Shown: positions 35,790-44,631, counted from the stretch's first letter. The stretch is DNA of 55,167 nt from an uncultured Capnocytophaga sp. (GCF_938029845.1 NZ_CALHGG010000031.1:1-55167), one strand, 5' to 3'. Translations and numbers: made by a program. Notes: a model not told the origin generated them from the sequence alone.

Positions 35790-37187
35790 ATGTTTATAGA
35801 AGACTTAAAACTCAAAATTCTACTTGCTATTTTACTTCTATTAGGAGCTTGTAATAAGCCCATAGACCTTTCAGAGATAGAAATAGGAAGTAAAGCGGAG
35901 AATTACAATCTCAATAGCAATCTTTTTACTAAAAAGGAATGCCTTGATTATCTCTATAAAATAGATAATGATAGTATTTACAAGAGAATACAAATGATCG
36001 ATAAGGATACTGAAGAGGGGGCTAGCTATTATTCTTATTTTCTCTCAGATATGGCTATATCCAAGTTTCGATTCGGAAAGTTTACTCCACGAGAAGGACA
36101 TGTGAATGTATATAATGGGAATATAAGCGCCATAGATGTTTCTTTTCCTCAGGAGCAATTGCCGGAATTTGTAAAATACCTATATAAAACCTTAGGGACG
36201 CCCTATACTCAAGAGATGGAGACCTACCAAAGGGAATATGATTATAAACCCGAATCCTATTATACAGGACTTAATACCTTTGAGATTCTTGAAAAGACAT
36301 TTCCTGAATGTATGAAGGATAAAAATACTATACACTGTCCTGTGTATCTCTACTGGAAAAAAGCAGAGGTATATTACCGATTGGAAACATTCTTTATCCC
36401 CTCCCCTCATTCAGCCCAGATCAGTAATCACCTGATTTGCATGAAAAAAAATACTTTATCTACCCCAATCAAGTATGATTTTGAACAAGTGAAAATTGGT
36501 AGTCCTGAGGATAGTTATCCTTTTGAGCAGAATGAGGATATCCAATCCCAACATCATTTTGCTTGGGATTTCTATGAGCTTACACGTTACTCTTACCAAA
36601 AAGGAGATGAAAACATCTATACTATAGATGATATAAAACCCTATAAAATAGGAATAAAAGATAATGATGATTTTTCAGAATATAGCCTTTATCCTAATAA
36701 AAACGAAGGGTATCTTTTTGCAGGATTTGAAATAGAAAGAGCTAAGGTAATTGCCTACAAAAATAAAATAGTTGCTATCTATGTGAAGACCCATTCCAAT
36801 GACTTTCCTAAGGTATATGAGTATCTGTGTAAGCGGTTAGGTACACCTTTTTTTATAAAGAAAGTAAATATATACAAAGAAAATTATGAACCAGCTACAC
36901 TTGAGGCTCTCAAGAAGATCTTTCCTGAATATGTGGAGGTATTTCATATAGATTTTGAAAAAGAAGACGCTGAATATATAGAGGCTTTTGGATATGAGGA
37001 CAAAAAACTTACTGCTCCAGAACATATTCTATGGAAACATGACAATGTTTTTTGTAAGTTTCAAGTACTTGGAAAACCTTTTGTGAATAAATCTGGAAAA
37101 TTTGAAATAAATAACTCTATTCTCTTTGTTATTCCAAAAGATACTCTTAACCCCCATTTTCTATACCAAGCAAAAAATAATCCTTAA
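35790..37187 (+). CDS. internally duplicated lipoprotein of unknown function
   Basis: The 465-aa protein has a lipoprotein signal (LLLLGAC, Cys21). Two copies of a domain of about 200 residues follow, near 32-225 and 236-460. Matching landmarks are EIGSKAENY/KIGSPEDSY, ISAIDVSFPQEQLPEFVKYLYKTLGTPY/IVAIYVKTHSNDFPKVYEYLCKRLGTPF, TFEILEKTFPEC/TLEALKKIFPEY and a final Trp-Lys-containing strand (LYWKKAEVYY/ILWKHDNVFC). The family is not recognised. It lies in the rbfA-LolE run, 44 nt after the permease and 11 nt before the DUF4197 lipoprotein. Confidence 0.72.
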   Translation: MFIEDLKLKILLAILLLLGACNKPIDLSEIEIGSKAENYNLNSNLFTKKECLDYLYKIDNDSIYKRIQMIDKDTEEGASYYSYFLSDMAISKFRFGKFTPREGHVNVYNGNISAIDVSFPQEQLPEFVKYLYKTLGTPYTQEMETYQREYDYKPESYYTGLNTFEILEKTFPECMKDKNTIHCPVYLYWKKAEVYYRLETFFIPSPHSAQISNHLICMKKNTLSTPIKYDFEQVKIGSPEDSYPFEQNEDIQSQHHFAWDFYELTRYSYQKGDENIYTIDDIKPYKIGIKDNDDFSEYSLYPNKNEGYLFAGFEIERAKVIAYKNKIVAIYVKTHSNDFPKVYEYLCKRLGTPFFIKKVNIYKENYEPATLEALKKIFPEYVEVFHIDFEKEDAEYIEAFGYEDKKLTAPEHILWKHDNVFCKFQVLGKPFVNKSGKFEINNSILFVIPKDTLNPHFLYQAKNNP

Positions 37188-37198
37188 ATATATTACAA

Positions 37199-37900
37199 AT
37201 GAAGAAAATCGTTTTATTAGTAAGCAGTTTTTTCTGCCTAAGTAGTTGTGCTGATTTACAAAGTATTATGAACAGCACTCAACAAAGTGGAGCTCTTTCC
37301 TCTGTGGATATTTCCAATGGGCTCAAACAAGCCTTAGAGTTGGGTATTTCTCAAGGTGTAGATTTACTTAGCCAAAAGGACGGCTATTATGGTAGTTCTT
37401 TGGCGAAGATTCTTTTCCCTGAACCCTTACAAAAAGTAGATAATACCCTAAGAAGTATTGGCTTAGGAAGCCTTTCCGATGAGGGTGTAAAGCTCCTAAA
37501 TCGTGCTGCTGAAGATGCTGTAACTGAAGCCAAACCTATCTTTATCAATGCAGTAAAGAACCTTTCTTTCTCTGATGCTACTGCTATCCTTACTGGAGGT
37601 AAGAATGCTGCTACAGACTATCTAAAGAAAACCACCACCCAATCCTTGATTCAGGCTTTCTCTCCCAAAATACAAGCCTCTTTGGGTAAAGTAGGTGCCG
37701 ATCAGGTATGGTCAAGCATTATTGATAAGTACAATGCTGTTCCCTTGGTAACCAAAGTAAATCCAGACCTAACAAGCTATGTAACTGAAAAAGCAATAGA
37801 TGGTCTATTCCTACAAATTGCCCAAAAAGAGGAAGATATACGTACTAACGTTGCCTCAAGAACAACTCCTCTGTTACAGAAAGTTTTTGCCAAACAATAA
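37199..37900 (+). CDS. DUF4197 lipoprotein
   Basis: The 233-aa protein has a lipobox (CLSSC, Cys17). The DUF4197 core includes GLKQALELGISQGVDLLSQKDGYYGSSLAKILFPEPL, LLNRAAEDAVTEAKPIFINAVKNLSFSDATAILTGGKNAATDYLK, and the C-terminal DGLFLQIAQKEEDIR with NVASRTTPLLQKVF. The function of the family is not known. It follows the duplicated lipoprotein closely and precedes a heptad array. Confidence 0.88.
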   Translation: MKKIVLLVSSFFCLSSCADLQSIMNSTQQSGALSSVDISNGLKQALELGISQGVDLLSQKDGYYGSSLAKILFPEPLQKVDNTLRSIGLGSLSDEGVKLLNRAAEDAVTEAKPIFINAVKNLSFSDATAILTGGKNAATDYLKKTTTQSLIQAFSPKIQASLGKVGADQVWSSIIDKYNAVPLVTKVNPDLTSYVTEKAIDGLFLQIAQKEEDIRTNVASRTTPLLQKVFAKQ

Positions 37901-37904
37901 ATAT

Positions 37905-37960
37905 AAAGAAAAGCGAAGGGTGAAAAGTGAAGAATTTTTCACTCTTCACTCTTCATTTTT
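37905..37960. repeat. heptad foldback array (8 units)
   Basis: Eight 7-bp units in perfect register: AAAGAAA, AGCGAAG, GGTGAAA, AGTGAAG, AATTTTT, then CACTCTT, CACTCTT, CATTTTT. The second half is complementary in type to the first. The T-rich end suggests it also acts as a terminator for the DUF4197 gene, 16 nt before the menD start. Confidence 0.75.
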
Positions 37961-37975
37961 ACTAAATTATTCGTT

Positions 37976-39640
37976 TTGTTTCCTCAGATTCCCTTAGCCC
38001 AACAGATACTACTTGCCTGCAAGGCAAAAGGTATCCAACATATAGTCCTCTCACCAGGGTCACGTAATGCACCGCTGACTATTGGTTTTGCCAGTGACTC
38101 CTTTTTCACCGCTTATAGCATTGTTGATGAGCGTTGTGCTGCTTTTTTTGCCTTAGGCTTAGCCCAACAACTTAGGCAACCCGTCGTAGTGATCTGCACC
38201 TCTGGTTCTGCGCTATTGAACTACTATCCTGCAGTGAGTGAGGCTTATTACAGTAATATTCCCTTAGTGGTAATCAGTGCCGACCGCCCTGCTTCCAAGA
38301 TAGATATAGGAGACGGGCAGACCATTCATCAGCGACATGCCTTAGCCTTGCATACTGCTTACAATGCTAATCTCTCCGAGGAGAATAGTGATCTTGCATA
38401 TAACGAATATTTGCTCAATGAGGCTCTGAATACAGCGGCTCTAAAGTGCTTGCCTGTACATATCAATGCACCTTTCGAAGAGCCCCTATACCAAACACTT
38501 TCCTCCCCTACTGTCGGCTTTGACAACGAAGTGGTAGTGAAGTCACAAGTGCCATTGTCTCCCGAAAGACTTATCCAATTTGTAAAAGATTGGATTTACC
38601 CTAAGAAAATGGTGCTTATAGGTGTTTTACCGCCTCATGCTATTGCCCAAAAATGGATTACATGGCTTGAGGAAGACCCTTCTATATTAGTGCTTACAGA
38701 AAGTACTGCCAATGTAGTGGCTGACACCTTTATTGGTATGATAGACACTTTCCTTTCTCCCATAGAAAAAAGAAATCTACAAGAGCTCCTCCGTCCCGAT
38801 GTACTTATCTCGGTTGGAGGTATGGTTGTTTCCAAGAAAGTGAAAGAGCTACTTCGTCGATACCCTCCTAAAGCCCATTATTATATAGATGAACAAGTGG
38901 GATACGATACTTTTTTCACTCTGACACACCACTTCAAAACTGATATCAATACATTCTTAGAAACTGTTACCCCTGAATTACCTCCTGTTAGCTTTGATTA
39001 TAAGGGGATTTGGCTACCTTTGTATAAGGAAACTCTTGAGAAGCGCGCCTCTTTCTTAGCAGAAGTTCCCTTCTCTGATATGGCTGTTTATAAAGCTATT
39101 CTTGAGCGTATTCCTACCCCTTACCATATACAGATCAGTAACAGTGCTCCTATTCGCTATGCACAGCTCTTTCCCTGCAAAGCAGGTTGGCAAGTATATT
39201 GCAATCGAGGTACTAGCGGAATAGATGGAAGTACTTCTACTGCTATAGGAGCTAGTGTTGTACAATCCTTACCTACACTACTTATTACAGGAGATTTGAG
39301 TTTCTTCTACAATAGCAATGCATTGTGGTGCAACTATATCCCAAAAAATTTCAAGATCATAGTCATCAACAATGCCGGAGGAGGTATATTCCGTATCTTA
39401 CCTACTGATAAGGGTACTCCTTTCTTTGAAACTTTCCAAGAGACTACCCATTCCCTTACCGCCGAACATCTATGTACTATGTACGGTCTCACCTATCTCT
39501 GTGCACAAAGCAAAGAAGAACTAACTGAAGCCTTGGAGATACTCTTCTCCAAAGACAAAAGACCTATGCTCTTGGAAGTATTTACCCCAAGAGAACTTAA
39601 TGATACCATACTCAAAGATTATTTTCAAGCTTTACTATGA
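37976..39640 (+). CDS. menD: 2-succinyl-5-enolpyruvyl-6-hydroxy-3-cyclohexene-1-carboxylate synthase (MenD)
   Basis: MenD is the ThDP enzyme that commits isochorismate to menaquinone. The 554-aa protein begins at TTG with FPQIPLAQQILLACKAKGI. It then shows VLSPGSRNAPLTIGF, the catalytic-Glu segment SIVDERCAAFFALGLAQQ, CNRGTSGIDGSTSTAIGAS, and the ThDP/Mg site LLITGDLSFFYNSNALW with INNAGGGIFRILP. No in-frame ATG gives the conserved N-terminus, so TTG is the likely start. The stop overlaps a short ORF. No other men gene is near. Confidence 0.95.
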   Translation: MFPQIPLAQQILLACKAKGIQHIVLSPGSRNAPLTIGFASDSFFTAYSIVDERCAAFFALGLAQQLRQPVVVICTSGSALLNYYPAVSEAYYSNIPLVVISADRPASKIDIGDGQTIHQRHALALHTAYNANLSEENSDLAYNEYLLNEALNTAALKCLPVHINAPFEEPLYQTLSSPTVGFDNEVVVKSQVPLSPERLIQFVKDWIYPKKMVLIGVLPPHAIAQKWITWLEEDPSILVLTESTANVVADTFIGMIDTFLSPIEKRNLQELLRPDVLISVGGMVVSKKVKELLRRYPPKAHYYIDEQVGYDTFFTLTHHFKTDINTFLETVTPELPPVSFDYKGIWLPLYKETLEKRASFLAEVPFSDMAVYKAILERIPTPYHIQISNSAPIRYAQLFPCKAGWQVYCNRGTSGIDGSTSTAIGASVVQSLPTLLITGDLSFFYNSNALWCNYIPKNFKIIVINNAGGGIFRILPTDKGTPFFETFQETTHSLTAEHLCTMYGLTYLCAQSKEELTEALEILFSKDKRPMLLEVFTPRELNDTILKDYFQALL

Positions 39641-39735
39641 ACAACTATAAAAACCATGTTCTAGAGGGAGAAAATACCATTATTACTCATATATCCAATG
39701 ACAGAACACCCTCTTCTTACAAAATATATAAGTAA
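39637..39735 (+). CDS. possible 32-aa ORF coupled to menD
   Basis: ATG at 39637 overlaps the menD TGA as ATGA, and the ORF runs 32 codons before TAA at 39733-39735. The peptide is polar (MNNYKNHVLEGENTI start, ending SSYKIYK) and has no recognised family. The coupled position is the only support; it may be chance. Confidence 0.35.
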   Translation: MNNYKNHVLEGENTIITHISNDRTPSSYKIYK

Positions 39736-39746
39736 CTGTATGTGAT

Positions 39747-39784
39747 ATACAAAATACCCTCCTATATAGGAGGGTATTTTGTAT
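39747..39784. terminator. bidirectional terminator between menD and dus
   Basis: Two perfect 16-bp arms, 39747-39762 and 39769-39784, around a 6-nt loop. A/T tracts lie on both sides of the stem (AAAATACCCTCC core), suited to the convergent menD and dus genes. Confidence 0.9.
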
Positions 39785-39809
39785 AACTAAGTAAGAATAA
39801 AGAAGAACC

Positions 39810-40784
39810 TTATTCTTCTTTCTTTAGTTCTGTAAGTATTTCCTTAAGAGCATCCAAGTCATCAAGGGTAACGAGTTGCTGTTTGTATTCCTTGAAGTGT
39901 GGAATACCTTTGAAATAGTTACTATAATGCCGGCGCGTTTCGAGTATTCCCAAGCGTTCACCTTTCCATTCTACTGCCCAGAGTAGGTGTTGTAGGGCGG
40001 CTTCTGCTCTTTGAGCAAGAGAAGGAGGAGCCAGCAGCTCTCCTGTGGCAAAGTAGTGCTTAATCTCTTGAAAAATCCAAGGATAGCCAATGGCTGCACG
40101 ACCTATCATAATCCCATCTACCCCATACCTATTTTTATACTCCAAAGCTTTCTCGGGAGAGTCTATATCTCCATTACCAAAAATAGGAATATGGATACGA
40201 GGGTTATTCTTTACCTTAGCAATATAAGACCAATCTGAATGCCCCTTGTACATCTGTACACGAGTACGAGCGTGTATAGAAAGAGCTTGTATACCTACAT
40301 CTTGCAATCGTTCAGCTACTTCCTCTATGTTGATTGTATCGCTATCCCAGCCCAAACGTGTCTTGACCGTTACAGGTAAGTGGGTACTCCTTACGACCGC
40401 TTGAGTAAGACGTACCATTAAGTCTATATCCTTAAGGACTGCCGCCCCAGCTCCTTTGGCTACTACTTTTTTGACAGGACAGCCAAAGTTGATATCTACT
40501 ACATCAGGGGAGACGGTCTCCACAATACGAGCTGAGAGCGCCATAGCTTCCTCATCACCCCCAAATATCTGTATGCCTACGGGACGTTCATCATCAAAGA
40601 TATCCAATTTCTTTCGGCTTTTTATAGCATCACGTATAAGACCCTCGGAGGAAATAAATTCACTATAAAGCATATCCGCCCCATGCTTTTTACAAAGTCT
40701 GCGAAAAGGTGGATCGCTAACATCTTCCATAGGGGCTAAGAGCAAAGGAAATTCACCCAAAGTAACCGAACCTATTTTTACCAT
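39810..40784 (-). CDS. tRNA-dihydrouridine synthase (Dus, DusB-like)
   Basis: The 324-aa flavoenzyme reduces uridines in tRNA D-loops. Visible are PLLLAPMEDVSDPPFRRLCKKHGADMLYSEFISSEG, the catalytic-Cys segment DINFGCPVKKVVAKGAGAA, VTVKTRLGWD (substrate lysine), and SIHARTRVQMYKGHSDW with IFGNGDI, GIMIGRAAIGYPWIF for FMN binding. The pattern is closest to DusB, the common type in Bacteroidota. It is the last gene of a minus-strand run, 6 nt after the HAD gene. Confidence 0.93.
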   Translation of the reverse strand: MVKIGSVTLGEFPLLLAPMEDVSDPPFRRLCKKHGADMLYSEFISSEGLIRDAIKSRKKLDIFDDERPVGIQIFGGDEEAMALSARIVETVSPDVVDINFGCPVKKVVAKGAGAAVLKDIDLMVRLTQAVVRSTHLPVTVKTRLGWDSDTINIEEVAERLQDVGIQALSIHARTRVQMYKGHSDWSYIAKVKNNPRIHIPIFGNGDIDSPEKALEYKNRYGVDGIMIGRAAIGYPWIFQEIKHYFATGELLAPPSLAQRAEAALQHLLWAVEWKGERLGILETRRHYSNYFKGIPHFKEYKQQLVTLDDLDALKEILTELKKEE

Positions 40785-40790
40785 ATTGTC

Positions 40791-41618
40791 TTATAATTCT
40801 ATATCAAACATCTGAGCCAAGTAGCGTGCTACTCCATCTTCCTTGTGATGGTGAGTAGTATCATTGGCTACTGCCTTCACTTCATCACGGGCATTGGCTA
40901 CTGCTACCCCAAGACCTACTGCCTCAAGCATCTCTCGGTCATTGTAATTATCTCCGAAAGCGATGGCATCAGCAAGGGAGATTTCCTTATGATGAGCTAA
41001 AAAGGCTTCTATTCCTGTGAGCTTAGATACATTCTGTAAGGTGATTTCTATATAAGTATTTTTTGCTCTATAAAGTTGTAGCTGACCGGTCATTTGTGTT
41101 TGCAAAGCCTGCCACATAGCCTCTACTAGCACCTCCTCTCCCATAAGCATAAGCTTATGAGCACCTTTGTTTTGAGATTTCCAAAGGGAAAGCACCTCTT
41201 GGTTACTCTTTACTATTGGAGTGGTAGCCGTATTACGCTCTTCACGTTGTGCCCATTGGTCAAATGCTGGAACATACCACTCATTGAAGTTATAAAAGCT
41301 GATATGTAGCTTTCCTTCTGTATATTGCTGGTTAAGAGCAACTATTTGCTCACAAAGGGTATGAGGTATTTCTACTGAGTGGAGCACAGCCCCTCCTTTG
41401 TCCAATACTAAAGCCCCATTATAAGCTATCAGAGGCATACCCAAGATACCTGCTTTCTCTTGGAGGTAGTACATTTGTACAGGCATGCGTGAGGACACCA
41501 GCACAATAGGTAAGCGGTTTCTAAGCTCAGATAATACTTTCGTAGTCTTTTGGGAGAGGGTACGTTCTGCATCGAGCAAGGTACCATCTATATCCGAAAA
41601 AAGAATTTTATAAGACAT
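40791..41618 (-). CDS. Cof-type HAD-IIB family phosphatase
   Basis: The 275-aa protein carries HAD motif I ILFSDIDGTLLDAERT (Asp nucleophile near 8), motif II VLVSSRMP, and motifs III/IV with KLTGIEAFLAHH and DAIAFGDNYNDREML, where the paired Asp bind Mg. The C2B cap lies between (about 85-200). Such enzymes dephosphorylate sugar phosphates or FMN; the substrate is unknown. It lies 22 nt after the alkaline phosphatase and 6 nt before dus. Confidence 0.9.
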   Translation of the reverse strand: MSYKILFSDIDGTLLDAERTLSQKTTKVLSELRNRLPIVLVSSRMPVQMYYLQEKAGILGMPLIAYNGALVLDKGGAVLHSVEIPHTLCEQIVALNQQYTEGKLHISFYNFNEWYVPAFDQWAQREERNTATTPIVKSNQEVLSLWKSQNKGAHKLMLMGEEVLVEAMWQALQTQMTGQLQLYRAKNTYIEITLQNVSKLTGIEAFLAHHKEISLADAIAFGDNYNDREMLEAVGLGVAVANARDEVKAVANDTTHHHKEDGVARYLAQMFDIEL

Positions 41619-41640
41619 AAAAAGATTGATTTTTTCACAT

Positions 41641-43050
41641 TTAATATTTCTCCAACATATCTACTTCAGCAGCAGTAAGTAGGAAGTTATGCATCTTATA
41701 GTTTTCTATAAAAGGAGGTAGGTTTTGGCTACCAGGACCATACATAGCCAGTTCTGTATAATCAGAAGAGTGATCCATACTGATCCAACCCACAGAAGTG
41801 TGTTTCTTCTGTATCTCAGCCAATAGACTATAAGGAAGGTTCTTATAATTATAGAGTCCGTTTTCTTGTTTACCTTCGGTATAGAAAGAGAGAATTTGCT
41901 TGGCTTCTTCCTCAGAGAAAGGAATCTTACCAAAATTATGAATGAGCAAATCTCTCACTTGAGAAGCAGAATCAGTTAGATTAATGCTCTGCAGCGTAAA
42001 ATCATTAGAATGACGGAAGTACGCCAAGTTATCAAAGTTTTGATTACACTCCTTACCATAGATAAGACCTGGATTGGCATTACCATGATCGGAAGTTACC
42101 ACAACCAAGGTATTACCGTCCTTTTTAGCGAAATCTATAGCTACTTGTATGGCATCATCAAAAGCCAATTGGTCAAAAAGTAGCGCTCCTATATCGTTTC
42201 CATGGGCAGCCCAATCCACCTTACCTCCTTCCACTTGAAGTACAAAACCCTGTTTGTGGTCTGCCATCATATCAATTGCCTTTTTGGTCATTTGAGCCAA
42301 GGTAGGAATTACAGCATTCTTAGTGGTACTATTCTCATCAATAGTATAAGGCAAGGCATTGCTATCAAACACTCCAAGTAGTGGTATATTCTTAGGAGCT
42401 GCATTCATTTGGGTTACATTTTTAACCACTGTAAAGCCTTTTTCTACATACTTAGCGTACATATCTTGCTTATCCTTACGCTTCTCTGCACTGAAATAAT
42501 TATCCCCTCCCCCCATCATAACATCAAAGCGAAGATCAAGATAGTTTTCAGCGATTTTAGGTTGAGCACCTCGTTCCTTACTATTGGTAGAGAAACCTGC
42601 TGGGGTAGCATGAGTAATAGGCACTGTAGTTACACAACCCACTTTCTTGCCTGCTTTCTTAAATTTTTGTAAAATAGGAGTATATTTTTCTCCATTGACC
42701 CCGATATTGATCATACCGTTAATGATGCGGTGCCCACAGCCCCAAGAAGAGCTAGCAGCAGAAGAGTCAGTAACCACTGAGCTTGCTGACTGCATATCCA
42801 TAGAGGACTTCACCGCCAATTTCTGCTCATAGAGACTAAACCAAGCACTACTACGTCCTAATATTCGTTTGCTATAAAGATCAGCCATTACCAAGGTACC
42901 GATACTCATACCATCGCTGACCATATAAATAATGTTTTTTGCCTTCTTACGAGCGAAAGACTCTGAGGCTTGTGCTTGAGCTACAGACGGAAGTAGGAGA
43001 GATCCTAATCCCGCAAATACAGAGTTTTTTAAGAAACTTCTTCTTTCCAT
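41641..43050 (-). CDS. Tat-exported alkaline phosphatase
   Basis: The 469-aa protein starts MERRSFLKNS, a twin-arginine-type motif (ERRSFLK), with a hydrophobic segment ending SVAQAQA. The phosphatase fold has IYMVSDGMSIGT (metal Asp), the nucleophile Ser in SSVVTDSSAASSSWG, HATPAGFSTN, LQVEGGKVDWAAHGNDIGALLFD and VVVTSDHGNANPG for the binuclear/third metal. It probably acts in the periplasm as a cofactor-requiring, folded enzyme. It follows the histidine kinase by 57 nt, across a heptad array. Confidence 0.9.
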   Translation of the reverse strand: MERRSFLKNSVFAGLGSLLLPSVAQAQASESFARKKAKNIIYMVSDGMSIGTLVMADLYSKRILGRSSAWFSLYEQKLAVKSSMDMQSASSVVTDSSAASSSWGCGHRIINGMINIGVNGEKYTPILQKFKKAGKKVGCVTTVPITHATPAGFSTNSKERGAQPKIAENYLDLRFDVMMGGGDNYFSAEKRKDKQDMYAKYVEKGFTVVKNVTQMNAAPKNIPLLGVFDSNALPYTIDENSTTKNAVIPTLAQMTKKAIDMMADHKQGFVLQVEGGKVDWAAHGNDIGALLFDQLAFDDAIQVAIDFAKKDGNTLVVVTSDHGNANPGLIYGKECNQNFDNLAYFRHSNDFTLQSINLTDSASQVRDLLIHNFGKIPFSEEEAKQILSFYTEGKQENGLYNYKNLPYSLLAEIQKKHTSVGWISMDHSSDYTELAMYGPGSQNLPPFIENYKMHNFLLTAAEVDMLEKY

Positions 43051-43066
43051 TGGTATTTATTTTGAT

Positions 43067-43108
43067 AGTGAATAATGAAAAGTGAATAATTATTCACTTT
43101 TCCATTTT
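43067..43108. repeat. heptad foldback array (6 units)
   Basis: Units AGTGAAT, AATGAAA, AGTGAAT, AATTATT, CACTTTT and CCATTTT follow in exact 7-nt register. Within it, 43078-43101 is a perfect 24-nt palindrome. It fills the gap between the histidine kinase stop and the phosphatase start on the minus strand. Confidence 0.75.
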
Positions 43109-44559
43109 TATTTAATTTTAAGTTCTACTGTAAAGGTTGCTCCTTTATTTACCTCCGAGGAGAGGGTAATTGTACCCCCATGGGCGTTAATAATATGCTT
43201 AACCATGGTAAGTCCCAGTCCAGAGCCTGCGGTGTTCTTTGTGGTAAATTTAGGTTCAAAAATACGCTCTTGCAATTCCAAAGGCACTCCTAAACCATTG
43301 TCCTCAACTACTATATAAGCAAAATCACCTACTACATAAGTAGAGACCCTTATAAGAGGATCTGAAATAGTATCTGTTGCATAAATAGCATTCTTGAGCA
43401 GATTTGTAAGCATGCGATTCATCTGATTTTTATCTACCCAAAGGTATATCTGTTCTTGCTTACTCTCAAAATGAATATAAGGTAGGTCAAAGATAGCTAT
43501 GGCATGGCGGATAATTGTATTAAGTTCAGCCTGCTCTTTCTTCTGTGGCGGCATAGAAACAAAGGAAGAAAAAGCATCGGAGATATCCGAAAGTGTATCA
43601 ATATGCTGAAGGAGCATTTGAGTAAAATCGGCCACTTTCTCTTTACATTGAGGATCTTCTGGAGTGAATTTCCGCTGAAAATTCTGCACACTCAGCCGCA
43701 TAGGAGTTAGAGGATTCTTTATCTCATGAGCTATTTGCTTTGCCATATCTTTCCACATCTTCTCCCGCTCTATTTTGGCGAGTGCTTTCTTACTTTTTTC
43801 TATCTCATCCACCATCTCATTATAGGAAAATATAAGTTCTCCTATCTCAGTAGTAGTGTTCTTGACATCAATTTTTTCATTTTTCCCTAAGAAATGGGTA
43901 GTCCTTAATCGCTGCTGTATCTCCTTAAGAGAGTGGGTAATATAGCGAGAAATGAAAAAAGCTACCCCTATGGTTAGTAGTAAGATAGCCATATAGGCAC
44001 CTCCTAAGTTATACAGAGAGTTTTGTAGGAAGACCTCATTGAAAGTATCATTTTCAAAATGAGGTATATGTACAATTAGCAGGGGCTTATATTGTAGGTC
44101 ATTGACATAGGAATAGGAATATTGGAAATTATCCTTTTCAATAGTTGTCTGGAAAACCAATCGCTTATCTACTGAGTTGGATAGATTGGTAAGAATGGTA
44201 TCCGAAATACAATGCAATTCCTTATTATCTCTCAGTCCTGCTTGTGAGCTAATAAGAAAAGTCCCATTGATACTATATAAGTTAAAATTGATATTTTCAA
44301 TATCAGCAATACGATATATATCCTCACGGAAGATCAAGGGAATATACTTATCCTCCACAGGGAATGTTGTTTGTGACAATACATAACGTATCTGCATGGC
44401 AAGCTGCTGCTCTTTATGCAACAAGCGTTCGTTATGATAGGTCTGTGATTGCTTGCGATACTGGTATATGGTTACTAACGCAATGGTAATAAAGGAAAGT
44501 ATTGTAATACCTATAAGGCTCACAAAGATACGAAACCGTAAAGAATGGAAAGCACTCAT
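43108..44559 (-). CDS. orphan HAMP-type sensor histidine kinase (NtrY-like)
   Basis: The 483-aa membrane kinase has TM1 near 14-35 (FVSLIGITILSFITIALVTIY), a periplasmic sensor region to about 175, and TM2 near 180-203. HAMP (RYITHSLKEIQQRLRTTHF), the dimerisation/phospho-His helix MAKQIAHEIKNPLTPMRLSV, and HATPase boxes N (NLLKNAIYAT), G1 (VEDNGLGVP) and G2 (AGSGLGLTMVKHII) follow. No response regulator lies beside it, so its partner is elsewhere. It begins the minus-strand run with the alkaline phosphatase, so phosphatase expression may share its promoter. Confidence 0.92.
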   Translation of the reverse strand: MSAFHSLRFRIFVSLIGITILSFITIALVTIYQYRKQSQTYHNERLLHKEQQLAMQIRYVLSQTTFPVEDKYIPLIFREDIYRIADIENINFNLYSINGTFLISSQAGLRDNKELHCISDTILTNLSNSVDKRLVFQTTIEKDNFQYSYSYVNDLQYKPLLIVHIPHFENDTFNEVFLQNSLYNLGGAYMAILLLTIGVAFFISRYITHSLKEIQQRLRTTHFLGKNEKIDVKNTTTEIGELIFSYNEMVDEIEKSKKALAKIEREKMWKDMAKQIAHEIKNPLTPMRLSVQNFQRKFTPEDPQCKEKVADFTQMLLQHIDTLSDISDAFSSFVSMPPQKKEQAELNTIIRHAIAIFDLPYIHFESKQEQIYLWVDKNQMNRMLTNLLKNAIYATDTISDPLIRVSTYVVGDFAYIVVEDNGLGVPLELQERIFEPKFTTKNTAGSGLGLTMVKHIINAHGGTITLSSEVNKGATFTVELKIK

Positions 44560-44563
44560 TATC

Positions 44564-44626
44564 AGTGATCAGTCTCTAGTGATTAGTGATTAATTACTAA
44601 AAAAACTATTCACTTTTCACTTAATT
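44564..44626. repeat. heptad foldback array (9 units)
   Basis: Nine 7-bp units in register: AGTGATC, AGTCTCT, AGTGATT, AGTGATT, AATTACT, AAAAAAA, CTATTCA, CTTTTCA, CTTAATT. The last three are the reverse complement of the AGTGAAN type. It lies between the kinase start and its -7 box. Confidence 0.75.
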
Positions 44627-44631
44627 CGCTG

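Noticed and set aside
44564..44626. CRISPR-like array
   Set aside because: The 7-bp units have no repeat-spacer structure and no cas genes are present.
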